Origin: Thunnus maccoyii
Lineage: Eukaryota; Chordata; Actinopteri; Scombriformes; Scombridae
DNA length: 64,000 nucleotides
Direction: 5' to 3'
NCBI RefSeq assembly: GCF_910596095.1
Contig: NC_056543.1
Location: 20,586,042-20,650,041 of the forward strand
The notes beneath the pieces were generated by a model. It saw only the letters and a program-made list of their open reading frames with translations. It searched no databases and was not told the DNA's origin. Below are positions 34,595 through 48,900 of the stretch, piece after piece; position 1 is the stretch's first letter; every line of letters begins with the position of its first letter. Made by a program: the position numbers and the translations under genes.

Positions 34595-37500
34595 GTAAGT
34601 TTGGTTCAGACGGCTTTATTTTTTCAACCCTGAAACTAAAATAATTTCCTTTGTATTGTTTCAAACGGGTAACAAATCCTGTCTGACATCTGTACGAAAC
34701 GGTTTGTAATTGTTCGGCACGAAACTGCCCGCCTGAAGTAACACACAGCAGTTTTTTTTGTTCACAAAGCTAAACGAGCTAGAACACATCTGGAAGGCTG
34801 TTATCCACCATGTTGTAGTGAAATGAGCATTTTGCAGCTGGGTTTTCAAGACTGTGCTGGGTCAATAGCTCGTTATGGTGTTTTTATTCTTAAAGGGAAC
34901 CAATTATGCCATTATTGTTGGCACTGCGCAATTATGAGCTTCATTATGGAGACAGTCAGAAGCGCAGTTTAACTAAATTGCCACTGGTGCAGCTCTTTTC
35001 AAGAGGGACACAATTCTCATTTCTAAAAATGACTGCACCTATGAGGCGCTTTGATAGGTATGTGTGTGTGGGGGTTTTTTGTCTGTGAGCTGAAGCAAAC
35101 CTTCGCATTTTGCATCCAGTTGGACCACACACACACTTAAACACACCTCCTATTCTCAGTTTTTTTGTGAAGTTGGGGATTTAGGAGCAAAGCAAAAGCT
35201 GCTGTAAGAGGACAAGAGTGTCACACCAGTGACAGGCAGCTGTGAAAAGAAAAAAAGGGAGGGCGGTGTTTGTGTATATCTCACAAGCCCTGCTCCTCTC
35301 ACCCTTGGGTTTGATGGCCCCCGTCATCAATATTGTAGGGTGCTTCGGTGCAAAAAGCTCCGCCAACTGGCAGCTGCTCTAATGGCATACGAACACTGTG
35401 TTTGGGTGCTCCTTTAGGGAGCATGTGTGTTTGTCTGTGTACTCGGGAGTGGTGAGCGTGCTCAAGAGTTGTGAGAATACTCACCTTAAGGGTGTCACAC
35501 TGCAGCACTAAGTAGTCTAACCTCTGAGTAAACAAGAGTTAATGTGCTGTAAGAGTAGCTGGTGTGATGGCACAAAGGGATGACCAACAAAACAACAATT
35601 CCAGCACTTGTATAATGCTGGAGAGACGTCAGTGTTATGTATGTGGTGTTTTCCACTTAAGAAATAGAAACACACACACACACCAGGTGGTGTTTGTTGG
35701 CCTTAACCTCACTGGACACAGCTGTTGAACACCTGGCTTTGTGTTGACTCTTTTGTTGACCTGCACAACTGTTACAGGCTGAGGGAATAAACAAGGAATT
35801 GACTTCCTAATTACAGGATAGATTTTTTTTAAACATTTACAGCTACAGCAAATGTGAAACACAAGATAAACAAATTGTCTCCTGTTTAGTCTTTATAGCT
35901 TCACGCAGAAGGCCATTAATTTGTCTCAACTGCACACAACATTACTCATATAGCCAGATATGTTAGCCCTCTACCTTCCATAGCTGTCCCCACCTTTGCC
36001 TGTTGGAAAATGTGCCATTGTTTGCTTCTTTATTGGACTCATGATCTCGGTGGAGACAGAGCACACAGCAGAGCCTGTTGAGTGTATCCATGAAGTTAAT
36101 GGGGAGGCATTAGAGAGGCATCTATTCTCCGAAGGTAATTACTCTGATAATATATGGCCTGTTGACTGGCCGTGGGAAGGGCTTGAACTGGCATACCAGT
36201 GAGCTGTCTAAAGGAGGTCAACAAGTTGGAGCAAAGCCCTCACAAGAGTGGACCTGATGAGCCTACAGGGTGTGTATTTGGGTTATGTTTAGGTGTCCGG
36301 ATGCGCGTCAGAATTACTTTATATGAGCACACATAGATTGCATAGAAGAGCTGGAGTGATTGATGAAAACAGGATTCTTTGTGTGTGAATTGATGTATTT
36401 TTGGCGTGAGTGTAGGCCATTAAAATCTGGACAGTAACTCTTGATTTATGATGAAGGAGAATGCCTTCCAGAGGTGAAAAATTGCAGCGCCCGAGATAAG
36501 CGGCTCAGAGATGCGTAGTGGCAGGGCGGCCTGGGTCAGAAACTCGGGTATAACTGCGTGTGTGCAGGCTGGAATGAGATATGCATCTCTTGAATGAAAT
36601 GTTGATGTTTTACTCAAACACACCGGGAGCTTGATATGCAAAGGAGGTCGAGATGCAGACATAGTGAAAGTCATAAGAGTTTGCAGCCTTGGGGGACTTG
36701 AGCACACACACACACACTCACATATAAACAGAGAGAGAGAAAGAGAGGACTGTTTATATTTCTGTTTTCATGGCATGCAGTGTGATTGTATTATCCTGCA
36801 TCATCCGCGGCGACAGGGTGGAATGACACAGTGGTTAATTAAGTTATCGGCACCGGCACTGGATCTTGAAAAACACAGATGTCAAGAGGAAGTCGGCCCA
36901 ACCAGGCAGCCAGACAAGCTCTCCTCTCCTCTTAGACAGCCAGGGAGTTAAGAGGATTAAGAAGAAGAAGAGGGGTGAAGAAAAGAAGTAGAAGTTGGCG
37001 CCCTTCTTGAGATCTGTAGCAGACTCTGATTGAGCCACAGCATTTCAGGCACCATGTTGATGCCTGTTCTCCCTCATTCAAGGTGGGCTAAAAATATCTG
37101 CCCAGGTGGAGAGAACATGAGCATGAGGGGACGCTGTGTCCTCTGTCGGTATCAGCCTGCTCTAATTACTGTAGCTCAACATCCAGTCATGGATCCTGTG
37201 CAGGGACTGCGGAGGGCGGTGAGATAGAGAGTGATGTAAAACAGAAAGGAGATGGAGCCACATTCATGCAATTATAGCAGGGGAGATTGGGGGGTGAGGT
37301 AAGGCTTGGCTGTGTAGTGAGGGGGGAGAAAGAAAGAAAGAAAGAGGGGTTGGGCTGTGTTTCATGTCCCTGCAGTGTGTTCTCTTCACTCTTGGCTTCA
37401 CATAAAAGGAGTCCTCATTTAGCTTACCAGCTGTACTGGTGTCTTATCATTACCAGCACTCCACACTCAAAGACTCCGTACATATAAATGAACACACACA

Positions 37501-40500
37501 CACACACACATATACACATGACAAAGAGCAGCTCTAAAGTTTACTCAAATGGTTTGTGAGTAAGAGATAATGAATATATAACATACTAACCTGCGCTAGA
37601 AGTTATAGAGTTAAAAATATAGGCTTAAAGGAGTTCACTCCTTTTTGTGAAAACAGGACTCAGGGATGCCTCCTGAACGCGTGTTATAAAGGGTACAGTT
37701 CCCTATTATTTTCTTCCTTTGTGCTCACAGTCAGAGGCAATAAATCAACATCATTAGTGTGTCTGAATTCCAAGGATACTTTACTCCAGTTCAAAGTCAC
37801 CCAAACATGCCACAGAGTCTTTCTGATAAGAAATGATTTTCAAAAACTGCCCACCGACTTCCACCAGAGATCGTTCTTTGTCCAGCGGCGTGTGTAGAGG
37901 ATGCACCTTGAATCTGAAATGCAGTTCGCCTGTGGTCACTGTGGAATGAGCGATTAACTGGCTGGCATTGTTCTCTCCGATGTTCATTATAAATTTCTTC
38001 CACCGTTTTAACCAGAATGCCTTTACAACAAATACAGCTTTAAAGTGTCTCATTTACAGTGTTTATGTGACAAATTTTGTTTTCTTGTTAAGTGTGTGAT
38101 CCGAGATATAATGCAATACACTTGCAAGACAAGTTTAACTATATTCACCATTAGTAATCAGCCAGATCCCTGCAAAAGCTTGTACTGTTTGTCCTGTGAA
38201 TTGTATTATCTAACCAGCAATAGGCTGCAGAAACAAAATAACTAACTGCTACATTTGATGCACTGTTATAGTTTGGACCAGGACTACATCCTCTACATCA
38301 TATTCCCTGGAAAATATAATAATAATTCAAATGTCACCAGACATACAGCAGTTGTAGGTGTACATTATGCCCACTTATGTGAGGCACTGGTTGAACTATG
38401 TACTTGTGTCATGTGTAAAGGGTTTGACACAGTTGGGGATATTGCATGTCATTAGGTTTCGTGTATAAGGGTTAAACAGAGGTCAGCTCCATGTTGGAAA
38501 AGCATGTTGAAGGAACAGGAACAGGCTCTCTGGGGCACAAATATCTGTTTAATTTATTCAAAGTACAACATCTTGTGTGACTAAGTATCTAATAATCACA
38601 GGCCCAAATTCAAAGAAGACTAGTGCTGCAATGATTAGTCAATCGAAAGATGATTAATCTGCAACTATTTTGATAATCGATTAATCATTTAGGTAATTTT
38701 TTAAAGCAAAAATGCCAAAGATTTGATGGTTTCAGGTTCTTAAATGTAAAAAAAAATGCTACTCTTTTGATCTTTCATGATTGTAAATTGAATCCTTTTT
38801 TTGATTTTTTGAGTTTATTGGACAAAACAAGACATTTACTGACACTGCCTTGTGCTCTGCATGTCTGCTCACAGTTCAGCAGATCTCAAATGGCTGCACA
38901 AACTTAACACATCCTGCAGTCTGTAATCGGGACTTTTCCTGCTGCAAACATGTTCCAACAGCCGGCCCCAATACTGGCCTCAACAAGGGAGCAGAGGAGA
39001 GGGCAGGGAATCTACTCATTCCCCTGGCCCGAGCCTGTGCTTCAGCCAGGGCCCCCTCCCTCCTTTCCTTCCTCCCTCTCTGGCAGTGGAAGAATGCCCA
39101 GAACAGAGCAGGGTGGGACAGAGGGGAGAGAAAGAGCAAAGGTTTTGGGGGAAAATTAGGCGATGTTGTTAGGTCGAGAATGAGAGAGAGAGGCAGACTT
39201 CACAGTTGAAACAGATGACAAAAGTTGTACTTCATACAGAAAAGGTTATGGAGTAGAGGACTGCATGGACAGAGGTGAGACAGCGCCTCTCTGGGATTGA
39301 TGTGGGTCAGGTGGTGGGGACACTGGGGACACTGTTGTCCCAGCAGTGTGACAACAGGGTGCACAGGGGAGGGGAAGGCCGGGGGTGGTGCTGTGTTCAT
39401 AGCATTTTATGCTCTCTGGTGACGTTTTAACTGCTAGCAGATGTGGCTCTGCCCAGACCGTGACTTATTTCCTGCTTTTCTTTACTCTCTCTCTTTCTTT
39501 CTGTCTCACTTTTTCTGAGTTTTGCTCATTTTCTTTCATTGTCTCTCTCCCTTCATTCTTTTTATCTCCTCTCTTTCCTCTGTTTCTTCTTCTCTCTTCT
39601 TGTTTCTTTCAGGGTGTAGTTGTTAGATTTCAGCTCTGGAACAAGGGTGGAGGGGAGGAGGGGGGGTGTAAAATAAGAGGCTGCAGACTGGAGTGACCTC
39701 ATCCTATCCGTTGGCGCATTCCTTTCACACTGAATAAGAAACAGAGAAGAATAGCAGACAGATCTGTGTAAACTGGTCGTTACCCGGGGTCCTTTTGTTT
39801 CCGCAGGTTTAATCTCAGACCTGGCCCCCCGGAGAGAGTTTGAGACCACCCGTAGAGCTCTCACAAACAGCTCATATCTTTATAACAGACTCAAATTAGT
39901 CTTACTTTGGCCTCATTATTCCAAGGACACACCCTGCCAATTCCATTATCAACTCATTGTCATATAAATCCATAAAATACTGAGCAGGCTTTTCAGCTCG
40001 AAGGAAGCATGTCATTAGATTCTGTCATTTTGGGATATGAATGTGTGTTTCTCAGCGGAGGCTTAAATTTGCTGTATGTCTAATCTCAAGAGTCTGTCAT
40101 GCACAGAAGAAATGAGGCTGAAGCTAATTTGATATGTATGAAGATACAGTTGAAAAGATTCATAAGGAAGTAAAGGCTAGAGGTTTGAGAATGGAGGCGT
40201 TTGAATTATTGAGGGCAAATGCTACAGCTTTCTGTAATGACTCTAAACCAGAGCTGATGATAGTCGTTCTCTGTGATGTTTCTCCCCTGTGCGTTGGATT
40301 TAGCCACAAGCTCGCATAAATTCCTTAAAAGGGGGAAACTGGTTCATAGTTAGCGTACAGTATGTGGAATAAGAGTGGTTCTCATTCTTCTTTGGGTGTG
40401 CTCCACTTCTCTTTTGGCAAGGCCCGGTTCGAGGGAGACAGAAGTGAGAGGGAGGTCTTTACGGGCAGAGGGAGATGGGCGGTTTAGTTTGAGCCCTCCC

Positions 40501-43500
40501 TGTCCTTCTCCCTCCTGGCATGAGCCCTACATCTCATGAGGCTGAAGCATGTTGGACAATCTAGAGCTGGAAAGACAACACAGGGGAAAAGCAGGAAGCG
40601 CTGGAGAGGGGGAGAGCAAGGGCACCTCTCTGACCTAGATACTGAGGAGATTTTTGGCTCAAGACGAACCCTGTTGGACCCCAGCTGAGGCACAACATAG
40701 CTCAGGAATGTACCCCCACCTACCCTCTCATTCTCTTCAATCTTTCTCTTGTCTACATCCTTCACCCTTTTTTACCTCCATTATTTCACCTCATTGTAAT
40801 TAATAACATGCTTGTAAAACTAATTTTTAAGGTTGTGAGGGTGAAGTTGTCTTGCTGTGCGTACATTTTTCTGGCCATCTGTCAGCCTAAGTGTCTCTGT
40901 TGCGGTCGTGAAAGTACATGACGCAGGGAATGGTGTCATTGTAGGTAAGAAACAAACAATATTAGTGATCTGCCATCAGTTACAAGATGTTTCACACACA
41001 TAACCCCTTAAAAATAAAAAGATGTACAGATATATATGCTCTTTACTGTACACAACTTAAAGGAATAGTTTGACATTTTGGGAAATTTGTTTATTCACTC
41101 TTGCAGAGTTAGTTTAGAAGATGGTTTCCACTGTAGTGTTTGTACTAGAGCTCAACACATAAATGGGCCAGGCAGATGTATCAACCAATGTATGGCAACA
41201 AGAAATTGCAGTAAAGAAATGCCAAACTGTCACCATTGCATAGTTTTTCCACCAGAGAGCACTGACAAGTTGAATTCTAAACTGTAAAATGTCTCGCTTA
41301 GTACACATTTTGTGACAATTTCTTGCCTCCAGGTTTTATGCTAAGCTAAGCTAACCAGCTCCTGGCTGTAGCTTCATATTTACTATACAGACTATAGCCT
41401 GACCGATACTGGAATTTTGAGCCCAATACTGATATTGATATTTAGGAGTAGAGGTAAATCTGATAATGATATATTGGCTAGTAGTAATTTTTTAAACATA
41501 AACACATAACATTATATTAACATTATAAATGCATGGTAAATATGAAGCTACACCCAGCAGCTGCTTAGCTTAGCTTAGCATAAAACCTGGAGGCAGGGGG
41601 AAACAGCCAGTCTGTTTTCCAACCAGCACCTAGAAAAAAGCAAAAAGTGGTTTTACTGGGGGTTATGTACCAGCCTACGTCTTAGCCTGGCACAGTGACC
41701 TTCTGCAGTCGCCATTTGTTGCCTGGCAACTGCTTACAGCCAAGAAATATTCTGGCACATAACTCCCGTGACAAACCATAAAACCATCATCATCTTTGGA
41801 CTTTGGTCACTTTGGTATGCAGACCCTTGGTACAGAGCCATGCTAGCAGTTTCCCTTGTTTCCAGCCTTTATGCTAAGCAAAGCTGCTGCTAGCTAGCTT
41901 CATATACTGTATGTATGTCAGAGTGAATCTGGGCAAAAAAGCAAATGAGTATATTTCCCAAAATGTTGAACTATTCCTTTTGTGCTTTCATATATAAATA
42001 GTATCCCAGTAGCTGTAAAGACAACCATATGCAATATGATGTGCAGTATTACCATTCTGTTTTAAGTTTTGCAAAGTATAAATACCAGCTAAAACCTCTA
42101 AACGGAGACAGATTGATGCCTTTAGGCCACAGTTGGGTGCATTAATGCCTGCCAAGGCTTGACTGCCTCATCTGTTCATGTCAACATCATTGTTAAAACT
42201 CTCTAATGAGTTCTCAAATATCATTTCTTTGATGAAGAACTGTGTTTTGTTAAGTTTCCAAACAGCTCTTTTTCAAATCTTGTAATAATTTACCCTTTTA
42301 TTTATCTCAATTCCGTAGTCATTAGTGTTTTCCCGGCATTGCAAAATTTTAAGATTGAATTACTGCCTCCATACACATTCAATTTAATTTTTTCTATTTA
42401 TTTCTGTTTGTCACTGTTATTGCCACAGGGAAACCTAGACTCGAATCCAGAGCCTTTTTCGAATGGCATTCAAACTGTAATTTAATGTAATACTTCTTTA
42501 CTTGTCCATCTTCTTGCACTCTCCTGGGTTGATTTGTTTTAATATTTCAAGTTGTCACATAGCACAATATTTTATTCATGAAAACACACAGCAGACTTTG
42601 TGTACCCTAGGGGGAAAAGAAACAAGTTTTGTCAAAAAATATTTCTATCTTTACACTGGGATGACAGTAAGATCAATGTAGCTACATCCAACACAACAGC
42701 CTTGCAACAAATCTGACCTTTATGAAGCTTCTCGTATTAAATTATTACTGAGGAGAGGTGTTGATGCAAATAAAGCTGAACCACCTTTCACCTTTTTGTA
42801 ATGTGGTGAACTTTAATAGCACCGGATAGTAAAGCCTCCACAATGAACTTAGCGCTGACTCAACACCTCGTGGAGCACAATCTCAAGAAAAGCTCAATAG
42901 GCTTGTTGTATTGGATTGCGTTGAAACTCAGTGTGCCTGATAAACTGATCAAGCTGATTAGAGTGATCCTGATAGAAACAGAAAGTCACATTGCTGTTTA
43001 ATTCATAAACAGAAAATTAAATTCCGTACTTAATGCAATTTGTTTTTCATTTAACATCCATTATGCTGCTTGTCACTAGGTATATCCAGGGCAGGCTGTT
43101 TACAATCCATAAATCAATGTTTTCTATGCTGATGAGGGGCAGGGTGCATTGTGGGAATGAATTTACAGTGGCTGTAAAGTGACATCCTCAGAGGGGAAGC
43201 ATTGATTGGCCTGCTAGATCAATGGAGCATCACTGAGATATACACAAATGCACAAGCAAACATGCTCATACAGGCAGATAGGCTCTGTTGTGTGAATGTA
43301 TGTGAATGGATGGACAGGGAGATGCACAAAGACATACAGATGTTCTAATTTGTTTTTTTTTATGTGTTACTGCCTGCATCCTTATCAGCAGAGGAAAAAG
43401 AAAGAGGCTTTTTTTTTAACTGAAGCAAAAACATTGCCCTTTAAATCCAGTCAGCCTCAGCATGGAGCTATTCAACATGTGGCAGGGAAGAAATTGACTG

Positions 43501-45850
43501 AGTGAGCACACAACCCCGCCTCTCCTTTTATCTTCACCATCTACCTGTTTCTTAATAGTCAGAATCTCTTTGCTGTTCCCTCCTCGTACTTTTCCTCTCT
43601 CCGCTCACTTATTTTTCCTCCCCAGACTTCCATCAACCTGTGCAAGGCTGGTCTCAGCTCACTGGCACATCTCTCGCAGCCCTAAAAGGGTATGGCAGTG
43701 GGAATAAAGATGACAAAACACAGAGAGTTACAGCAGAAGAGAAATTACACCAGACTTGAACTGGGAGGCTCCACACAGTGAGAGGAGGATGAAAATGATG
43801 CACTGAGGGTTTTGAGAAAAATCACTTAAATCTGTTAATCCTCTTAAAACCTTTAAATAAATTTAACCTTGTGACGAAAAGATTGAAACAGGAAAAATGG
43901 AAGAAAAGGGCGCAGGAGTCGAGGAAAATGAGATGTGAAATGTGTGTATATACAATTAAGTAATATGCTTTAGGCAGCTTTTATAGGATGGGTCTCAGCT
44001 TAATCTGTTATGATTCACTACTCACTTATCCTGTGATTAGTTTTGAATGGGAGAGAGGGAAAATAAGGCAGCGTTTTTTGGATGCAATAAAAAATTGATG
44101 TTATTAGTCATAAGTAGGACACCCACAGTGGGTATGTTTGTTTTTGTTTGTGCTGAGTTTGTACATTTTTTAAGAATGTATGCTGTTATAGTGATCGGGT
44201 TAATGAGTGTGTTTACGTGCATACTAGTATCCCAGTTATGATCAAGTTTTTGGAGTTATACCAGTTATATTTTTGTGTGTGTGAACATCATATAGTTAGT
44301 ATAGTAGTTATACACAGTTTTAAGGATACCTGAATATGCTAGCTAGAGTGTTCTGATACAGACTGAGATACTGTGGTGTGTAAACACCTTATCCAGGCTT
44401 CTGATTGCTGTCTGCCATTTGTGCTGGTCAATCCTCAACTCCAATTACGCTGCAATTATTCTGTAGAACAGAAAGATATAACAATCTACACACTACAATC
44501 AAATTTACGTTCTAAAAGTGGTAATCTTACAGGAATGGTGAGATGAGAAGATCAATACCACTCTCATCTCTGTGCATGAAGCACAAAGTGGGAGCCAGGA
44601 GACAATTAGCTTAGCTTAGCATAAAGACTGGAATCAGGGGGAAACAGCTAGCCTGGCTCTATACAAAGGCAAAAAAATCCACCCACCAGCATTTCTAAAG
44701 CGCCCTATTAACAAATTAAGTTAAATCTTGTAAATGTTTTGTGAGATTACAAGGGACTATTCCAGCACATAAACTCCCACAAAACCACATTTGTACGCTT
44801 TTTGTACAGATTAAAGAAGAGCCAGTTTAGCTGCTTCCTAGCTTCATATTTAGTCTCATCTAACTCTTGGCACCAAAGGGAATAAGCATATTTACCAGCA
44901 CTCAATTTCTTTAAGCATTTGAAAATTATTGTATCAAATCTATTTCATCCCTTGTCACCCTCATCTTCCCTTGGTGATTCTATGGAGATGAAAAACGCAG
45001 CAAATGAGAGTAATAAATGCAGCGAGTCCACACAGTCAGAAAACACACTCAACTGCAGAAATGACACCAAGATGTGGAGGAGCCATAGACGCATACGCAT
45101 AGATGCAGAAACCTAGGATAATGGTAGATTCATGTATGCATGCAAATGAGTAACCAGCTTTCTCTATGTTCCATGAAAACATCAAAATATGATAAAAACC
45201 AGGCTAATATTTAAAATCAGGACTAGGTTTCCTTGTAAACATATGGTGATGGTGATGCGTGTAGCTGTGTGTGTCTTCATGGCAACAGTGAAGGCTCCAG
45301 GCCACATGCAGGCATGATGTATCACCAAGGCATAATGAGCAGCGGCTCCAATATTCAGACTCATTTCCCTGCTTTGTTGAAGGTTGGTTGGTGACATTAT
45401 AATCCATTGTTTTCTACAGTCTTTTGATGTACATCTGTGTCAATCATACAATCTGAACAACAGGCTCGGCTGCGATCTCATTACGGGGTTTGCTTCCATT
45501 TACCTCATTTGATTGACACTTCTGTGATCTAGCCACAACAGGAGCTGGTACATGCTCTCACCATAGCAACAACCCACTTGAATCAACTGAAAAAAAGACC
45601 TTGTGTCTTGTGTGTATTCATTAGCTAAATGTCAGGGATATCTGCTGGTTCTATTCGGAGACAGACGGACGGACAGGGCTCTGCGTTTAGATTCATCTGA
45701 GGAGCTCATCCATTATTCATGTGCTCATTGTAGGTTTCTACAGGTTTCAACAGGCTTCTAGCACATCTGTGTCTAACAAACTGGATTGTCCAACACGCTC
45801 AAGGCCACAAGGATCGCTTTGAAGATTTTTCCATGACCTCAACTTTGGAG

Positions 45851-45890
<40 letters not shown>

Positions 45891-45933
45891 TTTAAATCAT
45901 GTGTAGAAATGAACCGAGACCCTTCAATCCCTC

Positions 45934-45969
<36 letters not shown>

Positions 45970-48900
45970 ACTCTCTCCTCTCACCACTTTGGGGTTAAAG
46001 CTGCTACACTGCGATGTTTGCATGTGACTCCCCCCTCCACCACCCCTCCTTCTATCCATCCATCCTGTTACATTCAATCATTAGAGAGCTTATAAGAGTT
46101 TCAGTCACAAGAATCCAGCCTCTTTTTTAACCTACATACCAGACGCTAGACTTACAAACACACACACACACAGCAGTTTGGAAGCCAGCTCACGTGCACT
46201 CGCGTACAGAAGGCCAACTTTCTGCCTCGCTCTTACAGGAAACAGCGGCTTATGGAGGAGGAGGGTAGTCTAGAGAAACGGGGAGGAGAACAGATTTCAC
46301 AGAGCATGGGAATGGGCCCAAAGGAAAACACAGCTCAGCTCAGACTCCAGATGTTAAAACACCCTGTACACACACACACACACACACACACACATAAACA
46401 CACACATACAAAGATACACAGATAGGGAAAGGAGGAGGTAATGAGGGTCATAAAGCAGCTCTTGGAGCTCCGCTTGGCGTCTCGTGATTGGTTGGCTATA
46501 GCTCCAGTGAACACATTTTTTGGCAAGTCCGGCGTCCATGTTTAACAACAGACAAACAAAAGATAACGAAACAAAGGCACCAGTGTGACAACAAGAGAAA
46601 ACTACAACATCTGACTGGACAAGAAAAGAAAGTTTGACTGGTACAGAAAGACTAGAGAAGTTTGAGGGAAAGAAAGGAGGATTTAGGAGCTGACGGTTTG
46701 GTTGTAGTTTACACAGAAGGCAAAAAGCTTCACTGTTTCTGTTTTTTTCTAAGTCGAGTATGGTCAGTTGTCACCTCTTGAGCCAAGTCTGTCTGTTGTT
46801 GACATGGCAACTACTGGCAAACATGAGTTAATAAAAGTGCAGACACTGGAACATGAAATGTGTGTTAACCAGGTTTGAATAAAAAATACATATAGTAGTG
46901 ACAGACAATCCTTCTCGTTGAGTGACTACAGCCATGATTTTGGAGAAATATTGCTCAGGAATACTGGGGCTTTATAGAGTGATGAAATGTGCAAATTTCA
47001 GTCAGAGTCATGATCACTGATATAAGACTATTTAAATGTGTCATGTTTGTGATGTATTGCCACCTAGAGGGGAAATGCTATCAAACTTTGCAGGACCGCT
47101 CAGAGCTGATATGTGAATGTGTCCCCTAAATTTGACTGCAGTAAAACAATGTGCTTAAGAGGTGGTTTATTTCAAATATACCAAATCTACAGCCAGATAT
47201 ATGATGATAGAAATATGTTAAATTATGCGCTAAAGCTCGGTGAGGATTAGATTAAATTTGTAGGAGAAGTGTTGAAATGGATGAAAATCTAAACTGTATT
47301 TGTTTGGGGAGAATATTTATGGAAAGTTACAGTGATGGATGATCCAGAAAAAGAACAGCAAAAACATAAAGTTCTTTACAAGTGGCAACCAAAAAGCTTA
47401 GTTATATAGTTTGTCCTTTTTTTTCTCTTTAATTTCCTACTAAATTTTAGTGATATCTGTCAACTATCTTGTCAGATATCCTGTAAACAAACAAAAAGAC
47501 AAACAGACAAACAAATATAGCCAAAAACGTAATCGTCTCTGTGGAGTTAAATAAAGAAATGGGGTGTTAGTTTACTTTGGATGTTATAAGGTAATACTGT
47601 CAATGCCACAAAGAGGTAATAGTCTCTCTGGGTCTATGCCTGAGGGTCAAGTTTGATCAAATATGGTTTGTGAAAATATTTACAATATGTATGCTAATTT
47701 GGGTTTTATATGTCTGTTAGAGCACGGGTGACATCTTCACAGTGCTTTCAAATGGGCCTGTTAATAGTGCAATAGCGCCGCCCTGTGTGTGTAACCTGTA
47801 GGAACCAATGGTATTTCAAGTGCCAACAAGGTATTTTCTTTTCTCTCAGGAGCTGCAGAGCAAGAGCAAAGTGTGCGCCAATGTGTTCTGTGGGGCCGGC
47901 AGAGAGTGTGCTGTCAACGAGAAGGGAGAGCCCAGCTGTCTGTGTATAGAGGTGAGTGACGGGTGTGTAGTCCTGCAGTTCAACATAAATGCCATAGAAA
48001 AAAGGAAAAAGAATGAAGATAACAGTTTCCCCTTGTTTACACTTCATTGTCTCTCTCTATCTCTAACTCTCTCCAGAGCTGTAAGCCCCACAAGAGGTCA
48101 GTGTGTGGCAGTAACGGGAAGACCTACAGGAACCACTGTGAGCTCCACAGAGACGCATGTCTGACTGGCTTGAAGATCCAGGTGGCCCACGATGGACACT
48201 GCCAGGGTACGAGCTGAAGCACACAGTGATGCGGCACGAGATGAAAATGTTGACAAAACAATTCCCAACGCAAGGTCTATTCAGTAGCTGTTCTTGAGCT
48301 TTCACTTGGATCACATGTTCTTCTTCAGCAGTTTGCCCAGTTGTTGTGGACTTGCAATACTCATATTTTTTTTAATTTTTTGAGCACTTTAGGGTTTAAG
48401 GTTTGTTTAAAAGTTGAAATTGAAGTTTCATTCTTGACCTTGGAAACAGTATTGTCAGCTGCTGTTTCAAAGGTCGAGAATGAACTTTTAATTTCAAGAA
48501 TTTTTAAAAACTCACCCACTTTATCTCTGCTTCTACTGTGGTTAAAGGATAGGCTCACAATTTTTTCAAGTCTATCTTAAAATAGTGATGAGGTCCCCGT
48601 ATGAATATCGAAACAGATTTTGCTTAGTATAATTATTCCTTCTGTTCATACTGGCCATTAAAAGTATTGACAGTATTGACACCAGTACCAATCCAATTTA
48701 TCAGACTGGTGCATCCATTTTCTTAAATGTTCTGTTGTGGGTTGCAGAGCAGAGGCTAAAATATTATAACCTTGTTATTGATTGGTTATTTGTTTTTTTG
48801 CCCCAACACTGTACTGGCCCTGAGCTGTAACATTTTCATCTAAATACACTTTTTTGATGAAGTGTTTGATTGATAATCTCAAATTGTCACTAAATTTTGA

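Larger units (their letters stand above)
34595..47849 (+). other. fstl1: fstl1 intron 1 (13.3 kb)
   Basis: No further coding exon is supported between the signal-peptide exon and the FOLN exon. Visible contents are MITEs (38620-38830, 41059-41980, 44533-44893), CA/GT and CT microsatellites, and pyrimidine-rich tracts (39480-39612). Scattered open frames lack recognisable domains. A long first intron is a usual place for enhancers, but none can be named from sequence alone. Confidence 0.7.

Noticed and set aside
37781..38053. 90-codon minus-strand frame in fstl1 intron 1
   Set aside because: No domain recognised, no splice context, no duplicate for comparison; a chance frame in an intron is the simpler reading.
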